A stretch of DNA of 64,000 nt, from assembly GCA_017403145.1 (NCBI GenBank), contig JAFQOO010000005.1, positions 43,141 through 107,140 on the forward strand. Reading direction: 5' to 3'. Source of the stretch: Clostridia bacterium. GTDB taxonomy: Bacteria; Bacillota; Clostridia; Christensenellales; DTU072. Both the position numbers and the translations under genes were made by a program. The notes below the pieces were generated by a model that saw only the letters and a list, made by a program, of their open reading frames with translations, did not search any database and had not been told where the DNA came from. Below, one piece after another: positions 17,330 through 25,670 of this stretch; position 1 is the first letter of the stretch, and every line of letters begins with the position of its first letter.

Positions 17330-17356
17330 ATTTTATCACCCGCGAGGTGATAAAAT
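17330..17356 (+). promoter_or_regulatory. Inverted repeat before lon
   Basis: ATTTTATCACC and GGTGATAAAAT form an 11-bp perfect palindrome around CGCGA, ending 17 bases before the lon ATG. The position just ahead of a stress protease gene would suit an operator or a partial terminator. It is not the CIRCE sequence and no CtsR-type heptad repeat is seen, so no regulator is assigned. Confidence 0.45.
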
Positions 17357-17373
17357 TGTTTAGAGAGAAACAT

Positions 17374-19680
17374 ATGAAGAACGCAAAACTAGTAATAATA
17401 GCAACCGAAGAAGTAGTTTTCCCATACGAATGTGGCAAGCTACGTGTTACCGAAGAAAATGATATAATAGCGATACAACGCGCGGTAGCAGAGGGTGAAA
17501 AGATAATCCTTGTACCCGTTCCGATTGGCGGAAAGGCTAAGGACGGGGACGTAGGTATCATAACCGAAGTTGAACAATTCATATACGTCCCTGAAGATAA
17601 CGAGGGCGCAATTTTGATGTATAAGACGGGCACCCGTCGTATATACGTACACGAAATAGAAAGCGACGGAATAGTAAGCATTGCTTCTATTGCGAGCTGT
17701 CCTTTCTACAACAATGGCGACGAATACACTTTGCGTACCTATTTTGAGCGTGCACAAGAATTGTTTAGAAATCTTTCCACCATTCTTAAGGGTATAAACG
17801 GACAAGCGATAAGGCTAGAGTACGATAGCATAGATACCGATATTGATGCTATCGTAATTTGGCTCAAAACCGCTGATAAGTATCTTTTCTTTACGACTTT
17901 GGATACCGAAACTCGTTTAAAAGAGTTTTGCAAGGCTCTTGATATGGAAGTATACGCAATGGGACTTGACGTTCAAGTTAGCCAAAAGGTTAGGGACTCT
18001 ATGGACCAAAGCCAACGCGAATATTATATCCGCGAGCAAATAAGGGCTCTTTCCGACGAGCTTGGCGACGAAGATGAAGAGGGTGCATATCTAGCAAAAA
18101 TCGATGCTTTGAACACCACCGAAGCTAATAAAGAAAAGTTCCGCAGAGAGGTTAGAAGGCTAAAGAGAACTGCGCCTGCCAGCCCCGATATGGCGCTAAT
18201 CAAGAACTATCTTGATACCATTATCGAACTACCCTGGGGAGTATATACCGAAGACAACGACGACCTCAAGACTGCTCAAAAGGTGTTAGACGAAGACCAC
18301 TATGGCATAAAGGAGGTTAAGGAACGCCTAATAGAAGCGCTAGCTGTTAGAAAGCTATCCAAAGAGGGAAGAAGTCCCATCATATGTCTAGTTGGACCTC
18401 CCGGAATAGGTAAGACCTCTATAGCGAAATCTATTGCACGCGCAATGAACAAGAAATACGTTCGTCTAAGCTTTGGTGGAGTACGCGACGAAGCCGAAAT
18501 TCGTGGACATCGTAAGACCTACGTTGGTGCAATGCCGGGTAGAATAATAACCTCTATTCAATCGGCCGGCAGTATGAACCCCATATTCTTGATGGACGAA
18601 ATCGACAAAATGGCATCGGACTATAAGGGCGACCCTGCGAGTGCTCTTCTAGAGGTATTGGACCCCGCGCAAAACGTCAATTTCCGCGACCATTTCCTAG
18701 AAGTTCCCTTCGATTTAAGCAAAGTATTGTTTATAACCACCGCTAACACTCTCGATACCATATCCCGCCCCCTTCTTGACCGTATGGAGGTTATAGAAAT
18801 GACGGGATATACCACTCCCGAGAAGATGGAAATAGCTCTTCGTTATATAATTCCTCGTGCAATCGAGCAAAACGGAGTAGACCCTAATTGGCTATCGATA
18901 TCAAAGGATGCGGTTCAAGAGATAATCGACTACTATACTCGCGAAGCGGGCGTAAGAGGACTCGAAAAGCAAATCAACAAAGTTGTAAGAAAGGTTGCGC
19001 GTATTTTTGTTGAGAAACCGCGCGCACGCAAAGTAAAAATAAATAAGGATAATATAAAGGACTTCTTAGGCGAGCCTATAGTAGCTCCTTCAAAGGGCGC
19101 AAGAGAAGATGAAGTTGGTATAGTTACCGGACTTGCTTGGAGTGCTGTTGGTGGAGACACGATGGATGTCGAGGTTGGATATTCCAAAGGCAAGGGCAAT
19201 CTTGTACTTACCGGCAACCTTGGCGACGTTATAAAGGAAAGCGCAAAGATAGCATTTTCGTATTTACGCATACATTGTAAAGAATATGGCATTATGCCCG
19301 ACTTTTTCGAGAAAAACGATATCCATATTCATATGCCGGAAGGTGCAGTACCAAAAGACGGACCTAGCGCCGGCATAACTCTATGTACCGCAATATGCTC
19401 TGCCCTCACAGGCAACAAGGTATATGGTAACGTAGCGATGACGGGTGAGCTATCACTTCGTGGCAAGGTGCTAGCGATAGGTGGACTAAAGGAAAAGACG
19501 CTCGCAGCCCTTCGTGAGGGAGTAGTCAAGGTATTTTTACCCGAAGACAACCGCAAGGACTACAAGGAGCTACCCGATATCGTAAAAGAAAAAATCGAGT
19601 TCGTATTCGTCAAGAACGTAGACGAAGTGTTAAAGAGCGCGATAATTTGGAGCGAAAACGAAGGAATAGAGAAGTTCTAA
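17374..19680 (+). CDS. lon: ATP-dependent protease Lon
   Basis: A 768-residue Lon from MKNAKLVIIATEEV: N-terminal substrate domain (~1-200), coiled linker (RDSMDQSQREYYIREQIRAL is the classic signature), AAA+ module with Walker A GPPGIGKTS and the FGGVRDEAEIRGH loop, and the C-terminal protease with catalytic Ser in KDGPSAGI and catalytic Lys in GGLKEKTLAA. The upstream frame extension back to 17257 lies inside clpX and is ignored. engB follows after 12 bp, the usual clpX-lon-engB order. Confidence 0.96.
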   Translation: MKNAKLVIIATEEVVFPYECGKLRVTEENDIIAIQRAVAEGEKIILVPVPIGGKAKDGDVGIITEVEQFIYVPEDNEGAILMYKTGTRRIYVHEIESDGIVSIASIASCPFYNNGDEYTLRTYFERAQELFRNLSTILKGINGQAIRLEYDSIDTDIDAIVIWLKTADKYLFFTTLDTETRLKEFCKALDMEVYAMGLDVQVSQKVRDSMDQSQREYYIREQIRALSDELGDEDEEGAYLAKIDALNTTEANKEKFRREVRRLKRTAPASPDMALIKNYLDTIIELPWGVYTEDNDDLKTAQKVLDEDHYGIKEVKERLIEALAVRKLSKEGRSPIICLVGPPGIGKTSIAKSIARAMNKKYVRLSFGGVRDEAEIRGHRKTYVGAMPGRIITSIQSAGSMNPIFLMDEIDKMASDYKGDPASALLEVLDPAQNVNFRDHFLEVPFDLSKVLFITTANTLDTISRPLLDRMEVIEMTGYTTPEKMEIALRYIIPRAIEQNGVDPNWLSISKDAVQEIIDYYTREAGVRGLEKQINKVVRKVARIFVEKPRARKVKINKDNIKDFLGEPIVAPSKGAREDEVGIVTGLAWSAVGGDTMDVEVGYSKGKGNLVLTGNLGDVIKESAKIAFSYLRIHCKEYGIMPDFFEKNDIHIHMPEGAVPKDGPSAGITLCTAICSALTGNKVYGNVAMTGELSLRGKVLAIGGLKEKTLAALREGVVKVFLPEDNRKDYKELPDIVKEKIEFVFVKNVDEVLKSAIIWSENEGIEKF

Positions 19681-19692
19681 AAAGGTGTTAAT

Positions 19693-20322
19693 ATGGAAAT
19701 AAAAGGAGCCGAATTTGTTACAAGCGCAGGCACCGTGGAGCAAATAATAAAGGGAGAAACGGTAGAGATTGCAGTTGTTGGACGTTCCAACGTAGGCAAA
19801 TCTAGTTTTATCAACTTTATGTGCAATCACGGAAGGCTGGCGAAGACGAGTAAAGAGCCCGGTAGAACAAGGCTCATAAACTATTTCAAGGTAAATAAGG
19901 GCGAATTTATGTTCGTTGATTTACCGGGATATGGTTTTGCAAAGGTAAACGATAACGAAAAGGCAAAATGGGGAATGATAATCGAATCCTACCTAAGAGA
20001 GAGTACGGGACTAAAGAACGTTTTCGTACTTCTTGACGTTAGGCGCGAGCCCAATGCCGACGACGTACAAATGTTAAACTATTTGTACCACTATAATATA
20101 CCGTTCACGATAATTGCCACCAAGGGCGACAAGCTCAGCAGAAGCGCGGGACTAAAGCGCAAAAGAGAGATAGCCAACGCCCTAAAGGTAGGTTTCGATA
20201 ACGTACTATTGACTTCTGCGCTAAACAAGTCGGGTAAGCAAGAGGTGTTAGACCGCATCGAGCATATTTTGACTATTGCCAACGAGCAAAAAGCCAACCC
20301 CGAAACCGAGGACGACGAGTAA
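19693..20322 (+). CDS. engB: Ribosome biogenesis GTP-binding protein EngB (YsxC)
   Basis: A 209-residue TrmE/Era-like GTPase for late 50S assembly: G1 GRSNVGKSSF, the T-rich switch (KEPGRTRLINYF), G3 DLPGYGFAKV, G4 ATKGDKLSR and G5 LLTSALNKSG. Length and order are normal. It closes the tig-engB cluster; no obvious terminator follows. Confidence 0.96.
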   Translation: MEIKGAEFVTSAGTVEQIIKGETVEIAVVGRSNVGKSSFINFMCNHGRLAKTSKEPGRTRLINYFKVNKGEFMFVDLPGYGFAKVNDNEKAKWGMIIESYLRESTGLKNVFVLLDVRREPNADDVQMLNYLYHYNIPFTIIATKGDKLSRSAGLKRKREIANALKVGFDNVLLTSALNKSGKQEVLDRIEHILTIANEQKANPETEDDE

Positions 20323-20395
20323 TTTATTATATAATAATAAAACCGCACTCCGCACTCAACAAAAACCTTGCGAGTGGAACAAAGTGTAACGAGGT

Positions 20396-20421
20396 CGTTC
20401 CGCGTTCTTCGTTCCGCGTTC
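20396..20421 (+). repeat. Short direct repeat between engB and the phosphoesterase gene
   Basis: The 12-mer CGTTCCGCGTTC occurs twice (20396-20407 and 20410-20421), with a further GTTCCGCAC just after. The 124-bp gap also holds two CCGCACTC copies near 20343. No gene, promoter or good terminator stands out here. Confidence 0.5.
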
Positions 20422-20446
20422 CGCACTTAAATAATAGGAGTTCCCA

Positions 20447-21151
20447 ATGAAAGTTTTCGCAATAAGCGACCCACATTTATCATTTGATGATTTAAAGCCA
20501 ATGAATATATTTGGCTCTGTTTGGGATAACCATTGGGAAGATATCGTTCGAAATTGGAAGGAAAAAGTTAGCGACGACGATATCGTACTTATAGCAGGCG
20601 ACATATCTTGGGCTATGAAGCTAGAAGATGCTAAACGTGATTTAGGTTTAATAGGGGCGCTCAAAGGTAAAAAGGTACTCATCAGGGGCAACCACGACTA
20701 TTGGTGGAGTAGCTATAAGAAGGTAAAAGAGATACTCCCCGAAGGTGTATACGCAATTCAAAACAATGCCATAAAGTTTGAGAGCGTAATAATATGCGGT
20801 AGTAGGGCGTGGAGTGTGCCGGAGCTTGGCGTTGAAACCGATGAGCAGGATATAAAGCTCTACGAACGCGAAAAGCTACGTTTGGAAATGAGCTTGAAGG
20901 AAGCAAAAGCACTCCAAGAAGAGGGTGATATCATCATAGCGATGACCCATTTTCCCCCCTTCAATTCAAGATATTTGAGTTCTCATTATACCGATTTATT
21001 CAAAGAATACGGAGTACATTCCGTAGTCTACGGTCATTTACACGGTAATTCTAGTAGGACACAACTCATACACGAAAAGCAAGGAATAAACTACTACCTA
21101 ACTTCGTGTGATAAGCTTAATAATGTTCTTCAAGAAATTCAAATCGATTAG
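20447..21151 (+). CDS. Calcineurin-like metallophosphoesterase
   Basis: A 234-residue protein with the full dimetal phosphoesterase set: SDPH at residues 7-10, GDISW at ~50, GNHDYWW at ~80, a later HFPP and GHLHG near residue 200. It is cytosolic (no signal). The closest general group is the YkuE/DUF-type phosphoesterase in clostridia of unknown substrate. The ATG follows TAGGAG by five bases. Its stop codon lies inside the left arm of the structured repeat that begins at 21147. Confidence 0.88.
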   Translation: MKVFAISDPHLSFDDLKPMNIFGSVWDNHWEDIVRNWKEKVSDDDIVLIAGDISWAMKLEDAKRDLGLIGALKGKKVLIRGNHDYWWSSYKKVKEILPEGVYAIQNNAIKFESVIICGSRAWSVPELGVETDEQDIKLYEREKLRLEMSLKEAKALQEEGDIIIAMTHFPPFNSRYLSSHYTDLFKEYGVHSVVYGHLHGNSSRTQLIHEKQGINYYLTSCDKLNNVLQEIQID

Positions 21152-21735
21152 ACCTCGCTTTTTGGCGCATTACTTTGTTAAAAATCCCCCGACTGCAAGT
21201 CATTTACCTCTAGTAAACTCCTCTTGCCGGGGGATTTTTGTCGCGTACTGCATCCAAAAATCGAGGTCTAATAGTGCTCTAACAAGAGTGAGAGGTGAGA
21301 TAAACTAGACAATACGGTTTTGGCGCTATACTTTGTTAAAACCAAAACCCCATAGGGCGCAGTACCTCTAGTACAGCAACCCTTAGGGGTTTTACTTTTG
21401 TCGCGTCTAGCATCCAAAAATCGAGGTCTAATAGTGCACTAACATAGGCAAAGATATAACATAAACTTGACAATAGGGTTTTGAGCGACCTATTGTCGGG
21501 GGGGCGCGTCTAGCATCCAAAAATCGAGGTCTAATAGTGCTCTAACAAAAGCAAGGATATAACATAAACTTGACAATAGGGTTTTGAGCGACCTATTGTC
21601 GGGGGGGGTGACGCGTCTAGCATCCAAAAATCGAGGTCTAATAGTGCTCTAACAAGAGTGAGAGGTGAGATAAACTCTAGACAATACGGTTTTGGGGACC
21701 TACTGCACAAATAACAATTCCCCGACTGCTTGCTC
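21147..21735. repeat. Second locus of the imperfect-hairpin repeat family, at least four units
   Basis: The element begins with ATTAGACCTCGCTTTTTGG (21147-21165), the near-perfect complement of CCAAAAATCGAGGTCTAAT (21254-21272). That right-hand block recurs at 21414, 21517 and 21624. Element one carries stems AATCCCCCGACTGCAAG / CTTGCCGGGGGATT around the core TTTAC-CTCTA-GTAAA (21203-21217); element two carries unrelated stems (AAAACCCC / GGGGTTTT) around GTAC-CTCTA-GTAC (21362-21374). The next two units have only a short GACAATAGG / CCTATTGTC hairpin, and the last is a truncated left half. No coding potential is credible. Confidence 0.85.
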
Positions 21736-21737
21736 AA

Positions 21738-21760
21738 AGGCTCCCAACGGAGCTTTTTTT
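21738..21760 (+). terminator. Rho-independent terminator at the end of the repeat array
   Basis: GCTCC-CAAC-GGAGC (21740-21753) with flanking A/T pairs is followed by seven T residues. It insulates the mraZ promoter from upstream transcription. Confidence 0.75.
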
Positions 21761-21823
21761 ATTTACTTGTTTTTTTTGCGAACAAGCTTGCAAACATTTG
21801 TTCTAAAACCTTTTGTTCTTTTT

Positions 21824-21884
21824 CCCTAAATCTTCGATTTTAGGGTGCAGTTTCCCTATTTTTCCCTAAAAGCACCCCTAAATT
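21824..21884 (+). promoter_or_regulatory. Nested palindromes upstream of the mraZ promoter
   Basis: A hairpin CCCTAAATC-TTC-GATTTTAGGG (21824-21845) overlaps a wider inverted repeat TAGGGTGC ... GCACCCCTA, and TTTCCCTA-type blocks recur three times. It ends about ten bases before the MraZ-type repeats. It could be a residual repeat unit or a regulator site; nothing in it identifies the protein. Confidence 0.45.
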
Positions 21885-21891
21885 TTTAAAA

Positions 21892-21925
21892 AGTGGTTGC
21901 GAGTGGTTAAAAATGGTTGTATAAT
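21892..21925 (+). promoter_or_regulatory. mraZ promoter with three MraZ-type operator repeats
   Basis: AGTGGTT at 21892, AGTGGTT at 21902 and AATGGTT at 21912 are spaced exactly 10 bp, one helical turn. MraZ is known to autoregulate by binding short GTGG/TGGG direct repeats at this spacing. They overlap a promoter with TTGCGA (21897-21902), 17-nt spacer, TATAAT (21920-21925), so bound MraZ would block RNA polymerase on the whole dcw cluster. Confidence 0.75.
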
Positions 21926-21956
21926 ATTGGTAGGACATAAGGAGAGGATTTTAGCG

Positions 21957-22394
21957 ATGGCTTCATTCTATGGCGAATATAACTTGATGCTCGATGGAAA
22001 AAATCGTATGCGTTTGCCTGCGAAGTATCGCACTATGCTCCAAGATGGTTATTATATCCTTAACGGTGCTAACGGTTGCCTTTGGGTAATGGATAGCGCA
22101 AGGTTCAATGCTCTTACCGCTAAGTTCGAAAACGTTCCTTTTAGCGATATCGAAGCAAGAAAGGCTATAACCAAAATTATGACCAGCGTTATAGAGCCCG
22201 AAGAAGATGCTCAAGGTAGATTTGTTCTTCCCGCTAAAGCAAAGGCTTATGCGTCGGTTACCAAAAACATAGTAGTAGCAGGGGCATTCGACCACGTGGA
22301 AATTTGGGCGGAAGAAAGATATGCCGAGTTAGGTTACAGCGAGTCCAAGGACTTTAACGAAATGCTTCTTGCTCTAAAGGACTACGGAATCTAA
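21957..22394 (+). CDS. mraZ: Transcriptional regulator MraZ
   Basis: A 145-residue protein with two SpoVT-AbrB-like halves: FYGEYNLMLDGKNRMRLPAKYR at the start (consensus GEYxhxLDxKGRxxIPxxxR) and DAQGRFVLPAKAKAYA in the second half. MraZ forms ring oligomers that repress the dcw operon from its own promoter. The frame is open back to 21897, but the ATG at 21957 is preceded by GGAGAGG and gives the normal N-terminus. rsmH starts one base after its stop. Confidence 0.94.
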   Translation: MASFYGEYNLMLDGKNRMRLPAKYRTMLQDGYYILNGANGCLWVMDSARFNALTAKFENVPFSDIEARKAITKIMTSVIEPEEDAQGRFVLPAKAKAYASVTKNIVVAGAFDHVEIWAEERYAELGYSESKDFNEMLLALKDYGI

Positions 22395-22395
22395 T

Positions 22396-23328
22396 ATGGA
22401 ATTCAAGCATATTTCGGTAATGTATAACGAGTGTATCGAGGGCTTGAATATCAATCCCGAAGGTATATACGTTGATGGTACTCTTGGCGGAGCAGGACAC
22501 TCCAGAGGGATACTAGAAAGGCTAACGAGTGGCAAGCTTATATGTAACGACCTTGATACAATGGCTATAGAAAATGCCAAAAAGGTGCTTGGGGATAAGC
22601 TGGATAAAGTGATATTCCTACACGACGATTACAAAAACCTTGTGTATAATCTCGACCAAATGGGTATAGATAAGGTTGATGGCATATTGCTAGATTTGGG
22701 TGTCTCATCACCGCAGATAGATGACCCAAATAGGGGGTTTAGCTACTCCAAGCCCGCACCTCTCGATATGAGAATGGATACCGAGCAAGAGCTGGATGCA
22801 AAGGCTGTTATAAATGGCTATAGCGAAGAAGAGCTAGCAAAAATCTTCTTTGAGTATGGCGAAGAGAAACTTTCCAGAAAGATTGCAAGAGCAATTGTTA
22901 GAGAAAGGGAAAAGGAAGAAATCACCACCACCGATAGGCTGGCAAACATTATAGAAAGATGTTATCCACAAGGTTATCGTTTCAAACACGGACACCCCGC
23001 AAAGAGAGTATTCCAAGCGGTAAGGATAGAGGTAAACGGAGAACTAGAAGGCCTATACGATTTTATCTATAACGTAGCGTTAAGGTTAAAGGTAGGTGGC
23101 AGAATGGCAGTTATCACCTTCCATTCACTAGAAGATAGGATAGTCAAAAATGCCTTTATCGAACTAGAAAAAGATTGTATATGTGATAAGAGGTTGCCGG
23201 TATGCGTTTGTAACAAACGTCAAGAGGTAAAGATAATTACCAAAAAGCCATTGGTAGCAACCGAAGAAGAACTAGCAAACAACAAGAGAGCGGAAAGCGC
23301 AAAACTAAGAATAATCGAAAGAGTATAA
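22396..23328 (+). CDS. rsmH: 16S rRNA (cytosine1402-N4)-methyltransferase RsmH
   Basis: A 310-residue SAM-dependent methyltransferase. Motifs: YVDGTLGGAGHSRGIL (SAM binding), DGILLDLGVSSPQIDDPNRGFSY (family signature) and RMAVITFHSLEDRIVKN near the C-terminus. It methylates the ribosomal P site base C1402. Position between mraZ and the ftsL site is canonical. Confidence 0.97.
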   Translation: MEFKHISVMYNECIEGLNINPEGIYVDGTLGGAGHSRGILERLTSGKLICNDLDTMAIENAKKVLGDKLDKVIFLHDDYKNLVYNLDQMGIDKVDGILLDLGVSSPQIDDPNRGFSYSKPAPLDMRMDTEQELDAKAVINGYSEEELAKIFFEYGEEKLSRKIARAIVREREKEEITTTDRLANIIERCYPQGYRFKHGHPAKRVFQAVRIEVNGELEGLYDFIYNVALRLKVGGRMAVITFHSLEDRIVKNAFIELEKDCICDKRLPVCVCNKRQEVKIITKKPLVATEEELANNKRAESAKLRIIERV

Positions 23329-23340
23329 AGGAGTTTAAAA

Positions 23341-23952
23341 ATGGTTACTTTAAGAAGAGACGTAGCAGTTGAATCAAACAATCGCGTATTTGATAGAGTA
23401 GATAGGGAACGTCTAACCGACTACGATATTTTTATGCGTCAAAAACGTATGGGCGAGCTTAATCGTTCCGGTTCTTCTTGCGCACAAGCAATTTCCAGAA
23501 ACTCTTTCGACCTAAACGACTATTCCTATTTTAGTGCACCCCAAGTTACCGTAGTAGAACCCAAAGTTGAGGAACACGATTCCTACGACGCATATATGAG
23601 AGCACAACTACATCGTCCCAACGGTGAGGAAAGAGTACTTAGCGAAAGCGAATATTATTCCTCCAGATATGCTTCTAGCGTAAACAGTGAAAACAACGCT
23701 CACACCGTTAAATCTAAAAAAGCTTCCAAGAGAAATCTTACAAAGTTCGGCAAGATTTTTATCGGTGTATACGTTCTTATTACCGTTGCGGTTGCATCTA
23801 CTATACTAGCAATAAACCTATCTAACGGCGAAAGTGTTAAGACCAAGGCTAGCGCGGATGCAAACGAAGGTATAAGCGCACTTGCTATGGAAGTTGAAGG
23901 AGCCGAGGGCAATTGGTTCGACGATATGTGCGACTCTATTTCCAACAAATAA
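23341..23952 (+). CDS. Single-pass membrane protein in the ftsL position
   Basis: The 203-residue protein occupies the slot of ftsL, between rsmH and the division PBP, with a good AAAGGAG site. Its topology does not fit FtsL well: ~130 cytoplasmic residues rich in Ser/Tyr/Asp, then a basic KSKKASKRN stretch, one membrane segment (~137-158) and only ~45 external residues with no heptad pattern. FtsL normally has a short cytoplasmic tail and a long external leucine-zipper coiled coil. A PYDAYM-like motif (DSYDAYMRAQLHR, DYDIFMRQKRMGE) appears twice in the tail. It may be a strongly diverged FtsL or a different partner of the PBP; no enzyme motif is visible. Confidence 0.6.
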   Translation: MVTLRRDVAVESNNRVFDRVDRERLTDYDIFMRQKRMGELNRSGSSCAQAISRNSFDLNDYSYFSAPQVTVVEPKVEEHDSYDAYMRAQLHRPNGEERVLSESEYYSSRYASSVNSENNAHTVKSKKASKRNLTKFGKIFIGVYVLITVAVASTILAINLSNGESVKTKASADANEGISALAMEVEGAEGNWFDDMCDSISNK

Positions 23953-23983
23953 CCTTTCGCTCCCTAAAATATAAGGAGCAAAT

Positions 23984-25660
23984 ATAAATAAAATTACTAC
24001 TTATCGACAAAAGAAGAGATTATCAGCGGTTGCTTTGCTGATAATCTTTTTATTTGTAGCGGTTTTCTTCAAGTTACTTTCCGTAACCTCGATTAAAGGC
24101 GAGCAAATGCAAGTCAAGGCATTGGAACAATGGTACCGCGACTTACCCATCGTAGCAGAGCGGGGAGAAATTTTGGATGCAAGCGGTGTCGTGATTGCCG
24201 GCTCGGTTACCACCTATACCGTGTACGTTCGCCCCGTGGACTGCGCCAATAAAACTCTTACTGCAAAGGTGCTCAGCGAGAGCTTGGAGCTAAACTACGA
24301 AAAGGTGCTTGAAAAGATATCCTCTAAGCGCTCGGAAATCGCCATAAAAAAGGGTGTGGATAAGTCCACCGTACTCCAAATTGTAAACAGCGACGTTAGT
24401 GGTGTATATATCTCGCAAACGGTAGAAAGGGTGTATCCCTATGGAGATTTTCTCACACAGGTAATGGGCTTTACAAATATCGATTGCGTAGGGCAAACGG
24501 GACTTGAAAAGTACTATAACTCCTATCTAACGGGGCAAAACGGATACGCCTATACTCCCGCCGACTTGGTCGGTAGAAAGCTAAAAGATGGCGTAACCTA
24601 CTATAAAGAGGGTGTAAAAGGGGCTAATATGACCCTTACTATCGAAAAAACCATACAAGATACGGTAGAAAACGCGGTAGAGAATTGTGCCTTTAATACG
24701 GGAGCAAAATCGGTTAGTGCTCTCGTTATGGAGTGCGATAGCGGTGCTATAAAAGGTATAGCCATTACGCCTTCGTTCGATTTGAACGAAGTACCGCGCG
24801 ATAACGTTGCGGAACTTATGGCACTAACGAGAATAAACCTTGTTTCGGACGTTTTCGAGCCGGGTTCTACCTTCAAAATGGTTACCGCCTCGCTTGGCAT
24901 TGATTCGGGGAAGATTACTACCTCCTATCGTTCATATTGTAACGGAGCATTGATGGTAGACGGTCAACGAATAAAGTGTTGGCGAACTATAGGACACGGT
25001 TCGCAGTCCTTTACCGAGGGTGTTGCAAGTAGTTGTAACTGCTTATTTATGAATATTGCGCTCACTCTCGGCGTAGATTACTTTTATGATGGTATCGAAA
25101 GGTTTGGCTTAACTCAAAAGACGGGCATCGATATCAGTGGTGAAGCTAGTGGACTAACCATAAACCGCGAAAAGGTAAAGAACGTCGACCTTGCGCGTAT
25201 AGGGTTTGGTCAAGCAATAGCGGTTACGCCAATAGAGCTTATAACCGCTTGTAACGCGGTAGTCAACGGTGGTAACCTTGTAACTCCCTATATATGCCAA
25301 AGTATAACCGACGTAAACGGTAATAACCTATATACCAATACCCAATCGGTTAAAAGGGGGATTATAAAAGAAAGCACCTCTAAAATTATGCGCGAAACGT
25401 TGGAGCAAGTAGTTCTCGTTGGCTCCGGTAAAGGCGCTCAAGTAGAGGGCATAAGAGTGGGTGGAAAGACGGGCACTGCCCAAAAATATAAAGATGGTGT
25501 AATTGCGCGTGGCAAATACGTATCCACCTTTATAGGATTTGCTCCCGTTGAGCAACCAAAATATATTGCGCTCATCGTTGTCGACGAACCCGTCGGCGCA
25601 TACTATGGCGGTCTAGTTGCCGCTCCTTACGTAGGACAAATATTCAAGAGTATTTTCTAA
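23984..25660 (+). CDS. Class B penicillin-binding protein (FtsI/PBP2B type), non-standard start
   Basis: A septal transpeptidase: short basic tail (TTYRQKKR), membrane anchor VALLIIFLFVAVFF, pedestal domain, and a transpeptidase domain with catalytic Ser-x-x-Lys in GSTFKM, the SxN motif SSCN and KTGT in VGGKTGTAQKY. There is no PASTA domain, so it resembles PBP2B without the SpoVD tail. No ATG, GTG or TTG exists between the in-frame stop at 23972 and the TTG at 24035, which would remove the basic tail. AAGGAG (23973-23978) is placed for the ATA at 23984; ATT at 23993 is the other candidate. Given length from 23984 is 558 residues. Confidence 0.85.
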   Translation: MNKITTYRQKKRLSAVALLIIFLFVAVFFKLLSVTSIKGEQMQVKALEQWYRDLPIVAERGEILDASGVVIAGSVTTYTVYVRPVDCANKTLTAKVLSESLELNYEKVLEKISSKRSEIAIKKGVDKSTVLQIVNSDVSGVYISQTVERVYPYGDFLTQVMGFTNIDCVGQTGLEKYYNSYLTGQNGYAYTPADLVGRKLKDGVTYYKEGVKGANMTLTIEKTIQDTVENAVENCAFNTGAKSVSALVMECDSGAIKGIAITPSFDLNEVPRDNVAELMALTRINLVSDVFEPGSTFKMVTASLGIDSGKITTSYRSYCNGALMVDGQRIKCWRTIGHGSQSFTEGVASSCNCLFMNIALTLGVDYFYDGIERFGLTQKTGIDISGEASGLTINREKVKNVDLARIGFGQAIAVTPIELITACNAVVNGGNLVTPYICQSITDVNGNNLYTNTQSVKRGIIKESTSKIMRETLEQVVLVGSGKGAQVEGIRVGGKTGTAQKYKDGVIARGKYVSTFIGFAPVEQPKYIALIVVDEPVGAYYGGLVAAPYVGQIFKSIF

Positions 25661-25670
25661 AGGAGTGGTT

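Noticed and set aside
21147..21735. CRISPR array
   Set aside because: Unit length is ~105-160 bp, repeat blocks are long and partly different, and there are no uniform 25-40 bp spacers or cas genes.
24035..25660. TTG at 24035 as the start of the PBP
   Set aside because: It would remove the basic cytoplasmic tail, has no ribosome binding site, and leaves the AAGGAG at 23973 without a gene.
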